DNA of 64,000 bases from Myxococcota bacterium (GTDB lineage Bacteria > Myxococcota > XYA12-FULL-58-9 > JALHOP01), in assembly GCA_022842935.1 (NCBI GenBank), contig JALHOP010000002.1:496001-560000 (forward strand), given 5' to 3'. Of the stretch, positions 17,077 to 25,172 are shown in pieces (the stretch's first letter is position 1; each line of letters opens with the position of its first letter). The translations under genes were made by a program, and so were the position numbers. Under the pieces are notes generated by a model, which was given only the letters and a program-made list of their open reading frames with translations, searched no databases and was not told the origin of the DNA.

Positions 17077-18420
17077 TTACTTCGAGTTGTTCGAGTTGGT
17101 GGCGATGGAGAGCGACGAGGACGTCGCCTTCCATACGTTGACTTGGGATTCCATCGCGGCGAACCGGGCGTTGAGCTGCTGCTCGTAAGCGTCGAGGCGC
17201 GCTTGCATTTGTCTCATCTGGGTATTCATGTCGCGGATGCGCGTATCCATGGCCGTGGTTCGCGACCTCAGGATGCCCGTCACGCCACCGTAGTCCTTTG
17301 CGAGGACCGACAGCGACTCGGCGAGCCCGACGTACGAGGTCGTCGAGTTGCTCGCGACAAGGCTTGTGACCGCGTCACGATTCGTCGTGAGAGCCTGTTC
17401 GAGCTTCGCGCTGTCGAGCGTGAGCGTTCCGTCGCGCTGAGTCGCGACTCCGAGCTCAGCAAAGCTCTGGAAGACCCCCGCGCCAACTTGCTTCGACATC
17501 ATACCCGACAGACCGCGTTGAAGTGACGCCAAGGTGCTGTCGCCGCTGAGCTTGCCCGCGTTGTTGGCACCGACGACCGCGGTCTGACTGCGGATGGTGC
17601 GCACGACCGTGTTGTAGGCCTCGACGAGCTCCTTCATCTTGGTCTGCATACCCGTCGAGTCGGAGGTGATGTTGATGGTGACCGGAGTCGCTGAAGCTTT
17701 GGTTAGCGACAGCGAGACCCCGGCGAAGGCGTCGTCGACGAGGTTTGTGGAGCGCGTCATGTCGATCCCGTCGATACTGAACTCCGAGTTCTGCGCTGCC
17801 TGACGGAGATTTGCTGGGTCTGCGAGACCAAGCGTCGTTCCGCTCTCGCTGAGCGTGACCGCGTTGGCGGCCCCGGTCTGCGTCCCGCTCACCTGCAATC
17901 GATATTGCGAGCCATCGTAGATCACGCTGGCGTCGAGCCCGGCGATGTTGTCGAGCGAGGCAGCGAGGTCGTCGAGCGTCGTCGTGGCGGTGACGTCGAC
18001 GACGACCGCGGCGCCACTCCCAACTTGCACCGAGATGCTACCGGCGCCGAAGAGACCGCCCTGGTCGCGCGCGGTGACGACATTCGAATACGAACGATGA
18101 CTCATGGCGAGCTGGTCGACGACGACGTCGAAGGCACCAGCCCTTGCCGAGCCGCTGACCGCAACCGAGACCGCCGATGTATCGGTGCTGGTCGCGACAT
18201 TCGAGCGTAGGTTGACCGCGCTCTTCATCGCGTCGGCTTTGCTTGCGAGGGTAGTGAGGTGCGTCGCGAGCGTTGACAGCGTGTTCTTCTGCGCGTTGAC
18301 GACGCTCACCTGGCTGCTCAGCCGGTCGATGGGCGCGCCCTGCGCTTTGACGAGAGCGTCGACGATGCTCGCGGTGTCCATGCCGCTGCCGAGCCCAGTG
18401 ATCGAGATGTTGTTCGTCAT
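17077..18420 (-). CDS. fliD: Flagellar filament cap protein FliD (HAP2)
   Basis: Caps the growing filament and folds incoming flagellin at the distal end. At 447 residues it starts SITGLGSGMDTASIVDALV, the typical FliD N-terminal motif. Middle beta-rich domains follow, then a C-terminal helical coiled coil (MRQMQARLDAYEQQLNARFA) with a short tail, matching FliD_N and FliD_C domains. It lies downstream of fliC behind a hairpin. No promoter of its own could be identified, so it may depend on read-through from fliC. Confidence 0.95.
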   Translation of the reverse strand: MTNNISITGLGSGMDTASIVDALVKAQGAPIDRLSSQVSVVNAQKNTLSTLATHLTTLASKADAMKSAVNLRSNVATSTDTSAVSVAVSGSARAGAFDVVVDQLAMSHRSYSNVVTARDQGGLFGAGSISVQVGSGAAVVVDVTATTTLDDLAASLDNIAGLDASVIYDGSQYRLQVSGTQTGAANAVTLSESGTTLGLADPANLRQAAQNSEFSIDGIDMTRSTNLVDDAFAGVSLSLTKASATPVTINITSDSTGMQTKMKELVEAYNTVVRTIRSQTAVVGANNAGKLSGDSTLASLQRGLSGMMSKQVGAGVFQSFAELGVATQRDGTLTLDSAKLEQALTTNRDAVTSLVASNSTTSYVGLAESLSVLAKDYGGVTGILRSRTTAMDTRIRDMNTQMRQMQARLDAYEQQLNARFAAMESQVNVWKATSSSLSIATNSNNSK

Positions 18421-18456
18421 GACGCACCTGTCCGAGAGTGGAGAAACTAGAGAGGA

Positions 18457-18486
18457 GGCCCCGCGAGCGCGAAGCTACGCGGGGCC
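18457..18486 (-). terminator. Intrinsic-type terminator after fliC
   Basis: Perfect 9-base GC-rich arms, GGCCCCGCG (18457-18465) and CGCGGGGCC (18478-18486), with a 12-base loop, begin 21 bases after the fliC stop on the minus strand. The transcript then enters a pyrimidine-rich stretch (TCCTCTCTAGTTTCTCC). It would make fliC largely monocistronic, with partial read-through into fliD. Confidence 0.65.
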
Positions 18487-18506
18487 CCCGGGTGAACCTT
18501 GGTCAA

Positions 18507-19343
18507 TTAGCCTCGGAGCAGCGACAGGGCGTAAGACGGCATCTGGTTCGCTTGTGCGAGCACCGCGACACCGGCCTGAACGAGCACCTGGTTACGTGAC
18601 AGCGCCGAGGTCTCAGCCGCGACGTCGACGTCGACGATACGCGAGTTGGCCGCCGAGAAGCTCTCCTTCATGCTGCCGAGGTTGTTCACCGCGCTGGTCA
18701 AGCGGTTCTCCGCCGCACCGATGGAGCCACGCGCCGTCGACACCGTGGTGATGGCCAAGTCGAGGGCATCGATGGCCGTCTGAGCGTTGGCGGTCGACGT
18801 GAGATCAAGAGAGGACACGCCGAGGGTGCTCGAACGGACGTCGTCGATGTTGACCGTGATACGGTCGTTTGCGGTGTTGAAGATGCCGACCTGGAGGTCG
18901 GCGCCCGTGGTCGCGAGCGAGCCGTCGAGCAGCGACTGACCGTTGTATTCGGTGACCTCGGCGATGCGCGTGATCTCGTCGTCGAGCGCCTGGAACTCGT
19001 TATCGAGGTAGCCGCGCTCGGTCGAGCCAAGGGTACCGCCGTTGGCCGCTTGCACCGCGAGCTCGCGCATACGCGAGAGGATGTTGCCGATCTCGCCCAT
19101 GCCACCTTCAGCGGTCTGCAACATACTGACGCCGTCGTTCGCGTTACGCTCGGCCTGGCTGATGCCTCGGATCTGCGATGACAAGCGCGCGCTCACACCG
19201 AGGCCTGCGGCGTCGTCGCCAGCGCGGTTGATGCGCAAACCGCTCGACAAGCGTCCGATGTTGTCCGAGAGGCTCATATTGGTCTTGTTCAAGTTACGCT
19301 GCGCAGAGAGCGAGGTAACGTTCGTCATCAGCGAGATAGCCAT
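18507..19343 (-). CDS. fliC: Flagellin
   Basis: Filament subunit exported through the flagellar type III apparatus. At 278 residues it is a short flagellin: conserved N-terminal D0/D1 helices (NVTSLSAQRNLNKTNMSLSD, then GLRINRAGDDAAGL) and C-terminal helix (VLVQAGVAVLAQANQMPSYALSLLRG region), with almost no variable D2/D3 domain. A ribosome site GGAGAAG precedes the ATG. It has its own sigma-28-type promoter upstream and a terminator hairpin downstream, and sits between flgL and fliD. A single flagellin gene is present in the window. Confidence 0.97.
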   Translation of the reverse strand: MAISLMTNVTSLSAQRNLNKTNMSLSDNIGRLSSGLRINRAGDDAAGLGVSARLSSQIRGISQAERNANDGVSMLQTAEGGMGEIGNILSRMRELAVQAANGGTLGSTERGYLDNEFQALDDEITRIAEVTEYNGQSLLDGSLATTGADLQVGIFNTANDRITVNIDDVRSSTLGVSSLDLTSTANAQTAIDALDLAITTVSTARGSIGAAENRLTSAVNNLGSMKESFSAANSRIVDVDVAAETSALSRNQVLVQAGVAVLAQANQMPSYALSLLRG

Positions 19344-19427
19344 GGGGGATCTTCTCCAGTTCGCCCGGGCTGCATCGCGCAGGGCCCGGCTTGGTTTGTT
19401 CGCGTCGCCCTTTGCGACTCGAGTTAG

Positions 19428-19454
19428 TCATCGCCTGAGCAAGGCAAACCTTTA
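19428..19454 (-). promoter_or_regulatory. Sigma-28 (FliA)-type promoter of fliC
   Basis: On the minus strand TAAA (19451-19454) is followed by exactly 15 bases and GGCGATGA (19428-19435). The enterobacterial consensus is TAAA-N15-GCCGATAA, so the match is four of four and six of eight with canonical spacing. Predicted start of transcription near 19421 gives a leader of about 78 bases. The fliA gene for this sigma factor is at 27442-28167 and its antagonist flgM at 22168-22446. Confidence 0.72.
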
Positions 19455-19489
19455 GCGGTACTCCAGCTTGATTCGGGCAACACACGGCA

Positions 19490-19533
19490 GGCCAAAAGCA
19501 AAACGAGCGGTGAGCGCGTCGCGCCACCGCTCG
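19490..19533 (-). terminator. Rho-independent terminator ending the fliL-flgL polycistron
   Basis: Minus-strand hairpin with perfect 9-base arms, CGAGCGGTG (19504-19512) pairing CACCGCTCG (19525-19533), and a 12-base loop. It is followed by the T-rich TTTTGCTTTTGG (19492-19503). It begins 22 bases after the flgL stop and separates the long operon from fliC. Confidence 0.8.
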
Positions 19534-19554
19534 AAGAGCAGCCGAAGCACCAGT

Positions 19555-20436
19555 CTAGCGACCGAGACCAGACTGCATCGTCTGCATCATGCGCTGCGCT
19601 GCCGCTATAGCGGACTCAAGCGCCTGCTGAGCCTGAATCAAGCTCGTGTAAGAGCTAGCCGTATCGGCGTCGACGGCGGCACCACGAGCGCTCTCGAGCT
19701 GGAGGCGAACGCTGTCACGCGACGACGACGCGAGCTGAGCACGCTCGAGCTGCAAGCCGACGTCGGTCCGGCCAACCGTGACCTGGGAGTGAACCGTGTC
19801 GAGCTCGTCGAGCTGCGCGGTGATGGCAGGCACGTCGCTCGCGCGGAGGTTAGCCTCGAGACGCTCGAGTACGTCGAAGACGGAGAGCCCGCTCGCCGGG
19901 GTGAAGATGGCGCTGCCTGGGACATTGCTGTTGACCATGTCTCCAGGGGCCGCTTCGACGACACGTACGTTGGTGTCGCCGGCATAGACACCAGCGTTGC
20001 TATACGCAGGAGCGGACGTGCGGCCTCCAGCGAAAACATAGGTATCGCCCGAGCGGACGTTTGCTTGCTGAAGAAGCGTGGCCCGCAAGCCAGCAACCTC
20101 GGAGGCGTAACCCGCACGGTCGCTCGGGGAGAGTGTGGTGTTTCCGGCCGCGAGCGCGATCTCCCTGGCGCGCGTCACTGCGGCCTCACTTGCCGCCAGC
20201 GCGTCGTCCGCGACGGTGAGATGGTCGACCGCGATGGTGCCGCTGCGCTCCATGCCCTCGAGACGCGCGAGCCCCTGCTTCATGACCATGCCACGCGCGT
20301 AAGACGTCGGGTCATCCGAGCTCTTGGCGACGCGTGTGCCCGAGCTCGCGACCTCGGTCGCGGCGAACGCTCGTGACTGAGCGGTTCCGATGTTGGAACG
20401 CATCTGCGAGAACGTCAAACCTTCTGTAACGCGCAT
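19555..20436 (-). CDS. flgL: Flagellar hook-associated protein 3 (hook-filament junction)
   Basis: Forms, with FlgK, the adaptor rings between hook and filament. At 293 residues it has flagellin-like terminal helices: N-terminal RVTEGLTFSQMRSNIGTAQSR and SSGTRVAKSSDDPTSYARGM, C-terminal LQLESARGAAVDADTASSYT with an LIQAQQALESAIAA helix. The length matches FlgL rather than flagellin. It is the last gene of the long polycistron, 13 bases after flgK and just before a strong terminator. Confidence 0.93.
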   Translation of the reverse strand: MRVTEGLTFSQMRSNIGTAQSRAFAATEVASSGTRVAKSSDDPTSYARGMVMKQGLARLEGMERSGTIAVDHLTVADDALAASEAAVTRAREIALAAGNTTLSPSDRAGYASEVAGLRATLLQQANVRSGDTYVFAGGRTSAPAYSNAGVYAGDTNVRVVEAAPGDMVNSNVPGSAIFTPASGLSVFDVLERLEANLRASDVPAITAQLDELDTVHSQVTVGRTDVGLQLERAQLASSSRDSVRLQLESARGAAVDADTASSYTSLIQAQQALESAIAAAQRMMQTMQSGLGR

Positions 20437-20449
20437 GGCCTACTTCCTT

Positions 20450-21814
20450 TCACATACGCATCAGCGTCTCGAGCATCTCGTCGACGGTCGTGATCACGCG
20501 CGCCGCCGCTTGATAGGCTCGTTGGTAGCGATCGAGCGAAAGCATCTCGTCCTGAATGGACACGCCGCTTACCTGCTCGCGGGCGGCGTCGAGTTGCGTC
20601 TTGCGACGCTGCTCGACGGCGTCGTCGCCGAGGGCGCGCGCGGCTTCATTGCCGGCGGCGGTGATGGAGGACTGCGCTGCTTGTTGCAGCGTCATGGTGC
20701 CACCACTCGCGACGTTGGCGGTCTCGAGCCCCAAGAACGCCTGCACGCCGCCGGTATCGCCAACGCTCGTAGCGCTGCTGGACGTCGCGAGCCTCTGGGG
20801 CTGACCGGCGATCGCCGGGTCCAGCGCGAGCGTCAAGGCGCCATTGGCGGCGCCGGTGGTGAGGAGATTGATGCCGGTTGAGCCATCGATGCCTACGTGT
20901 GTGCTTTGAATGGCGTTGGCGGCGGTGGCGAAGTCGCGTGCGAAGCTGTCGAGCTCTGCCAGTCGCGCGGGGATCGTAACATCACGGGCGTCGATCGCAC
21001 TGCGTGCCACGCTCGGGCCGAGCTTGTCGTTGACGACGATTGGGGTCGGCGCATCGACCACGATGTCGCGCAGTCCCGTTGCGTCCGCGGTTGGCTTGAG
21101 CACGCGCTGCGTGTCACCGATGACGATGCCGATACCGCCGATGCTAACCGTCGCGACGTTGCGCTCATCGATGTGCGCCTCGGCGCCGACGAGCTCGGAG
21201 AGACGGGTAAGGGCGACGTCACGCTCGTCGATGAGCTGAGCCAGCTCCTGGCTAGGCGCTTGCCCCATGACACCAATAGCACCGTTCAGGCGCGCGACGT
21301 TTGCAGCTACGGCGTTCGCTTCGTTTACAGCCGCAACGACGCTGGTATCGGCGTCGCGTTGGAGCGCCACGAGGTTCGTCGCTGTGTTACGGACCGTACT
21401 CGCAACGTCGGCGACCGAGCCCAGAGCGGCAGAACGCGTGGCCGGATCGGTTGGAGTCGCGGACAACCGCCGATAGGCCGAGAACATCGCGTCGAGCTTT
21501 GCGGCAATCCCGCCGTCTCCGGCGACGTCGAGGGAATTCTCGACTCGACGAGCGTATTGCGACCGCGTGCTCGACCCCGCCGCAGCTCCCGTCTGGGCAC
21601 GCTGTTGACCCGCGATCGACTGGTCGATGAGGCGAGCCACGCCATCGACTTTGACTCCGAGTAGAGGCGACGGTGCCGTCGATTGCAGCAGTGACTGCCG
21701 GGAGTATCCAGGCGTGCTCACGTTCGCGATGTTGTTGGCAGCAACGCGCGACCCATAGGTCGACGCCCGCATCGCGCCCGCGCCGAGAGACAACGACTGG
21801 AGCAGGTTCGCCAT
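20450..21814 (-). CDS. flgK: Flagellar hook-associated protein 1
   Basis: First junction ring protein on the hook. At 454 residues, the N-terminal rod/hook signature is SRVAANNIANVSTPGYSRQS, and the C-terminal helix ends with LSLDRYQRAYQAAARVITTV and DEMLETLMRM, both diagnostic for FlgK. It lies three bases after the flgN-like gene, whose product would be its export chaperone in other bacteria. Confidence 0.95.
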   Translation of the reverse strand: MANLLQSLSLGAGAMRASTYGSRVAANNIANVSTPGYSRQSLLQSTAPSPLLGVKVDGVARLIDQSIAGQQRAQTGAAAGSSTRSQYARRVENSLDVAGDGGIAAKLDAMFSAYRRLSATPTDPATRSAALGSVADVASTVRNTATNLVALQRDADTSVVAAVNEANAVAANVARLNGAIGVMGQAPSQELAQLIDERDVALTRLSELVGAEAHIDERNVATVSIGGIGIVIGDTQRVLKPTADATGLRDIVVDAPTPIVVNDKLGPSVARSAIDARDVTIPARLAELDSFARDFATAANAIQSTHVGIDGSTGINLLTTGAANGALTLALDPAIAGQPQRLATSSSATSVGDTGGVQAFLGLETANVASGGTMTLQQAAQSSITAAGNEAARALGDDAVEQRRKTQLDAAREQVSGVSIQDEMLSLDRYQRAYQAAARVITTVDEMLETLMRM

Positions 21815-21817
21815 GCG

Positions 21818-22171
21818 TTAACCGTACCGCCGCGTCAAAACCGGGTTTGTGCTCGCGGGAACACTAGCCGTACTCTTGCGACCGTAACGCTCCGCCGGCT
21901 CGACCGCTGCGGCGGCCGAGAGCCCATCCCGAATCGCGACCGCTAAAACAGAGCAAAGGTCGCGAACCTCTTTGAGCGCGTTCATGGACGCCACGCGCAG
22001 CTTTGCATCGCGAGCGATGGCTGAGTGCTGCTCGGAGAACCAGCTATCGAGCGAGCGCATGCAGTTGTCGAGACTCGGTCCATCGAGGTGTGTCGCGGCC
22101 GCACGTGCACCCGTCACGAGGATGGTGAGCTCGTCGATGGGCGACGGACGTGAACTGCGGGCTGTGCTCAT
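21818..22171 (-). CDS. flgN: FlgN-like export chaperone candidate
   Basis: A 117-residue, helix-rich, cytoplasmic protein of low recognisability. Position is the main argument: it lies between flgM and flgK, where flgN normally sits, with its ATG overlapping the flgM stop by four bases and flgK three bases after its end. A middle helix (about residues 25-90, CMRSLDSWFSEQHSAIARDA) and a disordered Ser/Thr/Arg-rich C-terminal tail fit a FlgK/FlgL-binding chaperone. Sequence identity to FlgN is not evident by eye, so the symbol is provisional. Confidence 0.55.
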   Translation of the reverse strand: MSTARSSRPSPIDELTILVTGARAAATHLDGPSLDNCMRSLDSWFSEQHSAIARDAKLRVASMNALKEVRDLCSVLAVAIRDGLSAAAAVEPAERYGRKSTASVPASTNPVLTRRYG

Positions 22172-22446
22172 CCTTCGAGCTCCGCCATCATCTTGTCGGC
22201 GATGGCACCTGGATCGGCGCGGAAACTGCCGCGCTTGATGGCGTCCTTGAGCTCGGCAACGCGGGCGAACGTCGCCCCCTTGAGCTCGGGGGCAGCGGCG
22301 AAGGCGACATCCCGAAGGTCACTCGCGGCTTTCGAGATGGACGCCTGGTCGGTGACCCGTGCCTGGCCCTCGTCGGCCTTTACCCGAGTGCCGGCCACAC
22401 GCGGAGCGTCGACGGGGCCAACTTTTGGGGTCGTATCGATCTTCAT
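22168..22446 (-). CDS. flgM: Anti-sigma-28 factor FlgM
   Basis: A 92-residue protein that holds FliA inactive until the hook is complete and is then exported through the flagellum. The disordered N-terminal half is followed by the conserved C-terminal FliA-binding pattern VAELKDAIKRGSFRADPGAI and ADKMMAEL. Start and stop both overlap neighbours by four bases (small ORF upstream, flgN-like gene downstream). Encoding flgM and fliA in the same transcript, about 5 kb apart, gives a self-contained checkpoint. Confidence 0.88.
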   Translation of the reverse strand: MKIDTTPKVGPVDAPRVAGTRVKADEGQARVTDQASISKAASDLRDVAFAAAPELKGATFARVAELKDAIKRGSFRADPGAIADKMMAELEG

Positions 22447-22571
22447 ACCGAATCTCCAGGCTCGCGCGTCCGCTTGGCGGCGCTGCGTTCGAGAAGTTCA
22501 TCGACGGTTGCCGCAAAAACTTGAGTGTCTTTCGTTGTGGGTCGATGTCGTCTCCGCGAGAGCAGGGTCAT
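22443..22571 (-). CDS. 42-residue basic protein coupled between the FlgJ-like gene and flgM
   Basis: Its ATG (22569-22571) overlaps the upstream TGA (22568-22570), and its own TGA (22443-22445) overlaps the flgM ATG. Both joints are therefore ATGA overlaps, like most in this operon. The product begins MTLLSRRRHRPTTKDTQVFA and continues with an amphipathic helix VDELLERSAAKR. There is no membrane segment or signal. It resembles no family known to me. Possible roles are an RNA- or chaperone-binding peptide, or a device to keep translation continuous into flgM. Without it, 121 bases would separate the FlgJ-like stop from flgM in an otherwise gapless operon. Confidence 0.6.
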   Translation of the reverse strand: MTLLSRRRHRPTTKDTQVFAATVDELLERSAAKRTREPGDSV

Positions 22572-23314
22572 GGTTTTTCCTTCCAGCGCTGCAGGTAGCG
22601 CTGTGGGTCGACGTGGGTCCCGTTTGACTCGACCTCGAAGTGCAAGTGGGCGCCATGTGAGCTCGTCCCGGTATTGCCAACCGTGCCGATCGTCGTGCCG
22701 GCCTCGAGGCGCGTGCCGGGCGTGAGACTTGGGTCGATGCTGTCGAGATGCATGTAGCGTGTACGAATAGCCCCGTTGTCGTGCGCAATGGTGACCTGCA
22801 GACCGCCGTGTGTCGAAGGGTCGCGACATACACCCACGACGGTGCCGGCGCGCGCGGCATAGACAGGCGTGCCGACTGGCTGCGCGATGTCGAGACCCTG
22901 GTGGCCGCCCGGGTGCGCGCGGGCGGCGCCGAAGCGCTGACCGACACCGTAGTGAGCGGGGAGCTCGTCGACGGGTTGGACCCAGCCCGCGTCCACGAGG
23001 GGCGGAGTCGATGGCAGTTGCTGCTCGCCGAGCTCGCCCCCCGTCATGCCGGCGCGCACCATCTTGCCAACGCCGAAGGCGCCAGTCTCTGCGATGCATT
23101 TGGCGATCTGCTCGTCGAACATCCCGACGACGACGTCGCGATCGAAACCGCCACCCGACATGCCCTTCGGCAGCGTCGCGCGCATGCTCTTCAAGAGCTC
23201 GCCGACGATGAGCGATTCAAAGTCCTTCGCGGCCTTGTCGAGCTTGTCGGAGGCCGCGGGCTTGTCGGCCACAACCGCTTCGGCGGACGCCGGCATGCTA
23301 GGGACCTTGATCAT
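22568..23314 (-). CDS. FlgJ-like rod-binding domain fused to an M23 (LytM) metallopeptidase
   Basis: Residues 22-90 match the rod-binding (FlgJ N-terminal) domain: AAKDFESLIVGELLKSMRAT, then FDRDVVVGMFDEQIAK. After a short linker, residues 118-245 form a complete M23 peptidase. It has zinc ligands His138 and Asp142 (HQGLD) and His225 in HLHF, plus the GTPVYAARAGTVVGV core and NTGTSSHGAHLHF. The presumed job is to cap the rod and open peptidoglycan by cutting cross-link peptides, instead of cutting glycan as enterobacterial FlgJ does. No signal peptide, consistent with export through the flagellar channel. Four-base overlaps with flgI and the 42-residue ORF. Confidence 0.88.
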   Translation of the reverse strand: MIKVPSMPASAEAVVADKPAASDKLDKAAKDFESLIVGELLKSMRATLPKGMSGGGFDRDVVVGMFDEQIAKCIAETGAFGVGKMVRAGMTGGELGEQQLPSTPPLVDAGWVQPVDELPAHYGVGQRFGAARAHPGGHQGLDIAQPVGTPVYAARAGTVVGVCRDPSTHGGLQVTIAHDNGAIRTRYMHLDSIDPSLTPGTRLEAGTTIGTVGNTGTSSHGAHLHFEVESNGTHVDPQRYLQRWKEKP

Positions 23315-24486
23315 TGCAGCACAACCTCGGCGCGCAGCGCGCCGGCCGCTTTGAGGGCCTGGATGATGGCGACCAGGTCACGGGGAGTGACGCCAAGCGC
23401 GTTTAGGGCGGAGACGACCTGTCCCAAGGAGGTGCTCTCTTGCACCGCGTGGAGCTCCCCGCCGACGTCAGTGGCTCTGACGTCAGTGCGTGGCACGACC
23501 ACTGTCTCGCCGTTGGCGAAGGGTCCGGGCTGCGAGACCTGCGGCGCTTCGTTGATTTGAACCGTGAGGCCACCGTGCGCGATAGCGACAGGCAGGAGAC
23601 GCACGCCATCGCCCAGCACCACAGTACCAGTTCGCTCGTTGATGATGACGCGCGTCGGGACGTCGGCTTGGACGTCGAGTGTTTCGATGGTCGAGATGAG
23701 CTCGGGCAGCCGTTCGCGGTCTGCTGGCGGCAGCAACACAATCACCGTACCTGCGTCGCGCGCCCAAGCCATGCGGGGCGCGGCTGGTGCCGCTTCTCCT
23801 CCCTCGGCTTCCGCAGGAGGTAGGCGCTGCTGCATCATCCCATCGATGGTGGACGCCATGCGCACAGCGGTCGTGAAATCGGGCGCTCGCAACGCTAGCT
23901 CGATATGGTCATCGTCGCGCTGAATGAGGACCTCGCGCTCGATGCGAGCGCCGTTTGGAATGCGACCGACAGTCGTGTGGTTCTTGGTGACCCGCGATCC
24001 CGAGCCACCCTGCACGAGGAAGCCACCGACCGACATCGGCCCCTGCGCTAGTGCATACACCTTGAGGTCAGCACCCTTGAGCGGCGTCGCGAGCAGCGTT
24101 CCGCCCTCGAGCGATCTGGCACTGCCGATCGAGGAAACGGTGACGTCGATGGCACTGCCAGCGCCGGCGTTCGGTGGGAGGTCTGCGGTCACCATGACAG
24201 CCGCGACGTTGCGCAAGCGAAGCTGCGTTTGGTCGATGCGCACACCCAGTCGCTGCAGCATGACCACAATCGAGGGGCCCGAAAGACCGGTCGAAGCGTC
24301 GTCGCCCGTACCCGCAAGGCCAGCGACGATGCCGTACCCGACGAGCTGATTGACGCGAGCACCCTTCACGTCGGCAAGCGCCTTGACGCGCTCGGCACGC
24401 GCCACCGTCGTGCTCATCAACACGCAGATTGTTGCTGCCAAGCGATACATCGTGAACCCCGACCGGCGCGCGGCGGTTGCGTGCAT
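23311..24486 (-). CDS. flgI: Flagellar P-ring protein FlgI
   Basis: Periplasmic ring around the rod. At 391 residues, a Sec signal peptide (cleavage after TTVARA) is followed by the conserved mature start ERVKALADVKGARVNQLVGY and GIVAGLAGTGDD. It also shows ASAIDVTVSSIGSA-type core and the C-terminal LNALGVTPRDLVAIIQALKA AGAL pattern. ATG at 24486 shares one base with the flgH stop (TAATG); an internal ATG twelve codons in would also leave a signal peptide. FlgA is its assembly chaperone. Confidence 0.96.
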   Translation of the reverse strand: MHATAARRSGFTMYRLAATICVLMSTTVARAERVKALADVKGARVNQLVGYGIVAGLAGTGDDASTGLSGPSIVVMLQRLGVRIDQTQLRLRNVAAVMVTADLPPNAGAGSAIDVTVSSIGSARSLEGGTLLATPLKGADLKVYALAQGPMSVGGFLVQGGSGSRVTKNHTTVGRIPNGARIEREVLIQRDDDHIELALRAPDFTTAVRMASTIDGMMQQRLPPAEAEGGEAAPAAPRMAWARDAGTVIVLLPPADRERLPELISTIETLDVQADVPTRVIINERTGTVVLGDGVRLLPVAIAHGGLTVQINEAPQVSQPGPFANGETVVVPRTDVRATDVGGELHAVQESTSLGQVVSALNALGVTPRDLVAIIQALKAAGALRAEVVLQ

Positions 24487-25172
24487 TAGAACGGCCAGAT
24501 GAAGTCGAGCATCCGACTAAACCACCCCGGGCTTCCGCGCTCGCTGATGACGCCGCGGCCGGTGTACTCGAGCTCGACATCGGCGATGCGCGAGGACGAG
24601 ATCGTGTTGCCCTGAAGAATGTCGACGGGTCGCACCACGCCCGATAGGTAGAGGTGGCTCTCCTCCTCGTTGAGGAGCAACACCTTCGTGCCCTCGATGT
24701 AGAGGTCGCCGTTCGGCAGCTCGCGCTTCACGTGGACTGGGAGTGACGCGGTGAGGGTGCCGCTCCGCGACGTCGTGCCTCCACCAGAGAACTTGCTACT
24801 CGAGGCCGCGGAGATGAGCGCGGCCGGGTCGAGCCCGGGGTTGTTGGCGGCCAGTGTCTGCATGGCCTGGAAGAAGCTCGTGACGCCGAGATTGGTGGTG
24901 CTGTCGCGCGAGGTCTCGGTCATGGCGTCGCGCGTCGCGTCGGCTCGCTCCTCGATGCGGACCGTCAAAATGTCGCCGACCCGTGAAGCGCGACCCTCTT
25001 CGAAGAGACCGGCGCTCCCTTCGCTCCACAGCGAGCCGACCGTGCGGCCTTCGTCGCGCGGCGCGTATTCGGCCTGCTCGTAGTCGCGCACCTTCGGCGA
25101 ATAGGGATAGGTATGGCGAACACAACCGGAGGCGGCGAGTGTCACGAGCGCTATGACGAACAACCACTTCAT
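24486..25172 (-). CDS. flgH: Flagellar L-ring lipoprotein FlgH
   Basis: Outer-membrane ring. At 228 residues, lipoprotein signal MKWLFVIALVTLAASGC, then the conserved GSLWSEGSAGLFEEGRASRV and VGDILTVRIEERADA. A beta-rich C-terminal half includes GEVRPVDIL-type strand (seen as SGVVRPVDILQGNTISSSRI) and ends WFSRMLDFIWPF. Presence of both FlgH and FlgI confirms a Gram-negative envelope. Overlaps flgA upstream by four bases. Confidence 0.96.
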   Translation of the reverse strand: MKWLFVIALVTLAASGCVRHTYPYSPKVRDYEQAEYAPRDEGRTVGSLWSEGSAGLFEEGRASRVGDILTVRIEERADATRDAMTETSRDSTTNLGVTSFFQAMQTLAANNPGLDPAALISAASSSKFSGGGTTSRSGTLTASLPVHVKRELPNGDLYIEGTKVLLLNEEESHLYLSGVVRPVDILQGNTISSSRIADVELEYTGRGVISERGSPGWFSRMLDFIWPF

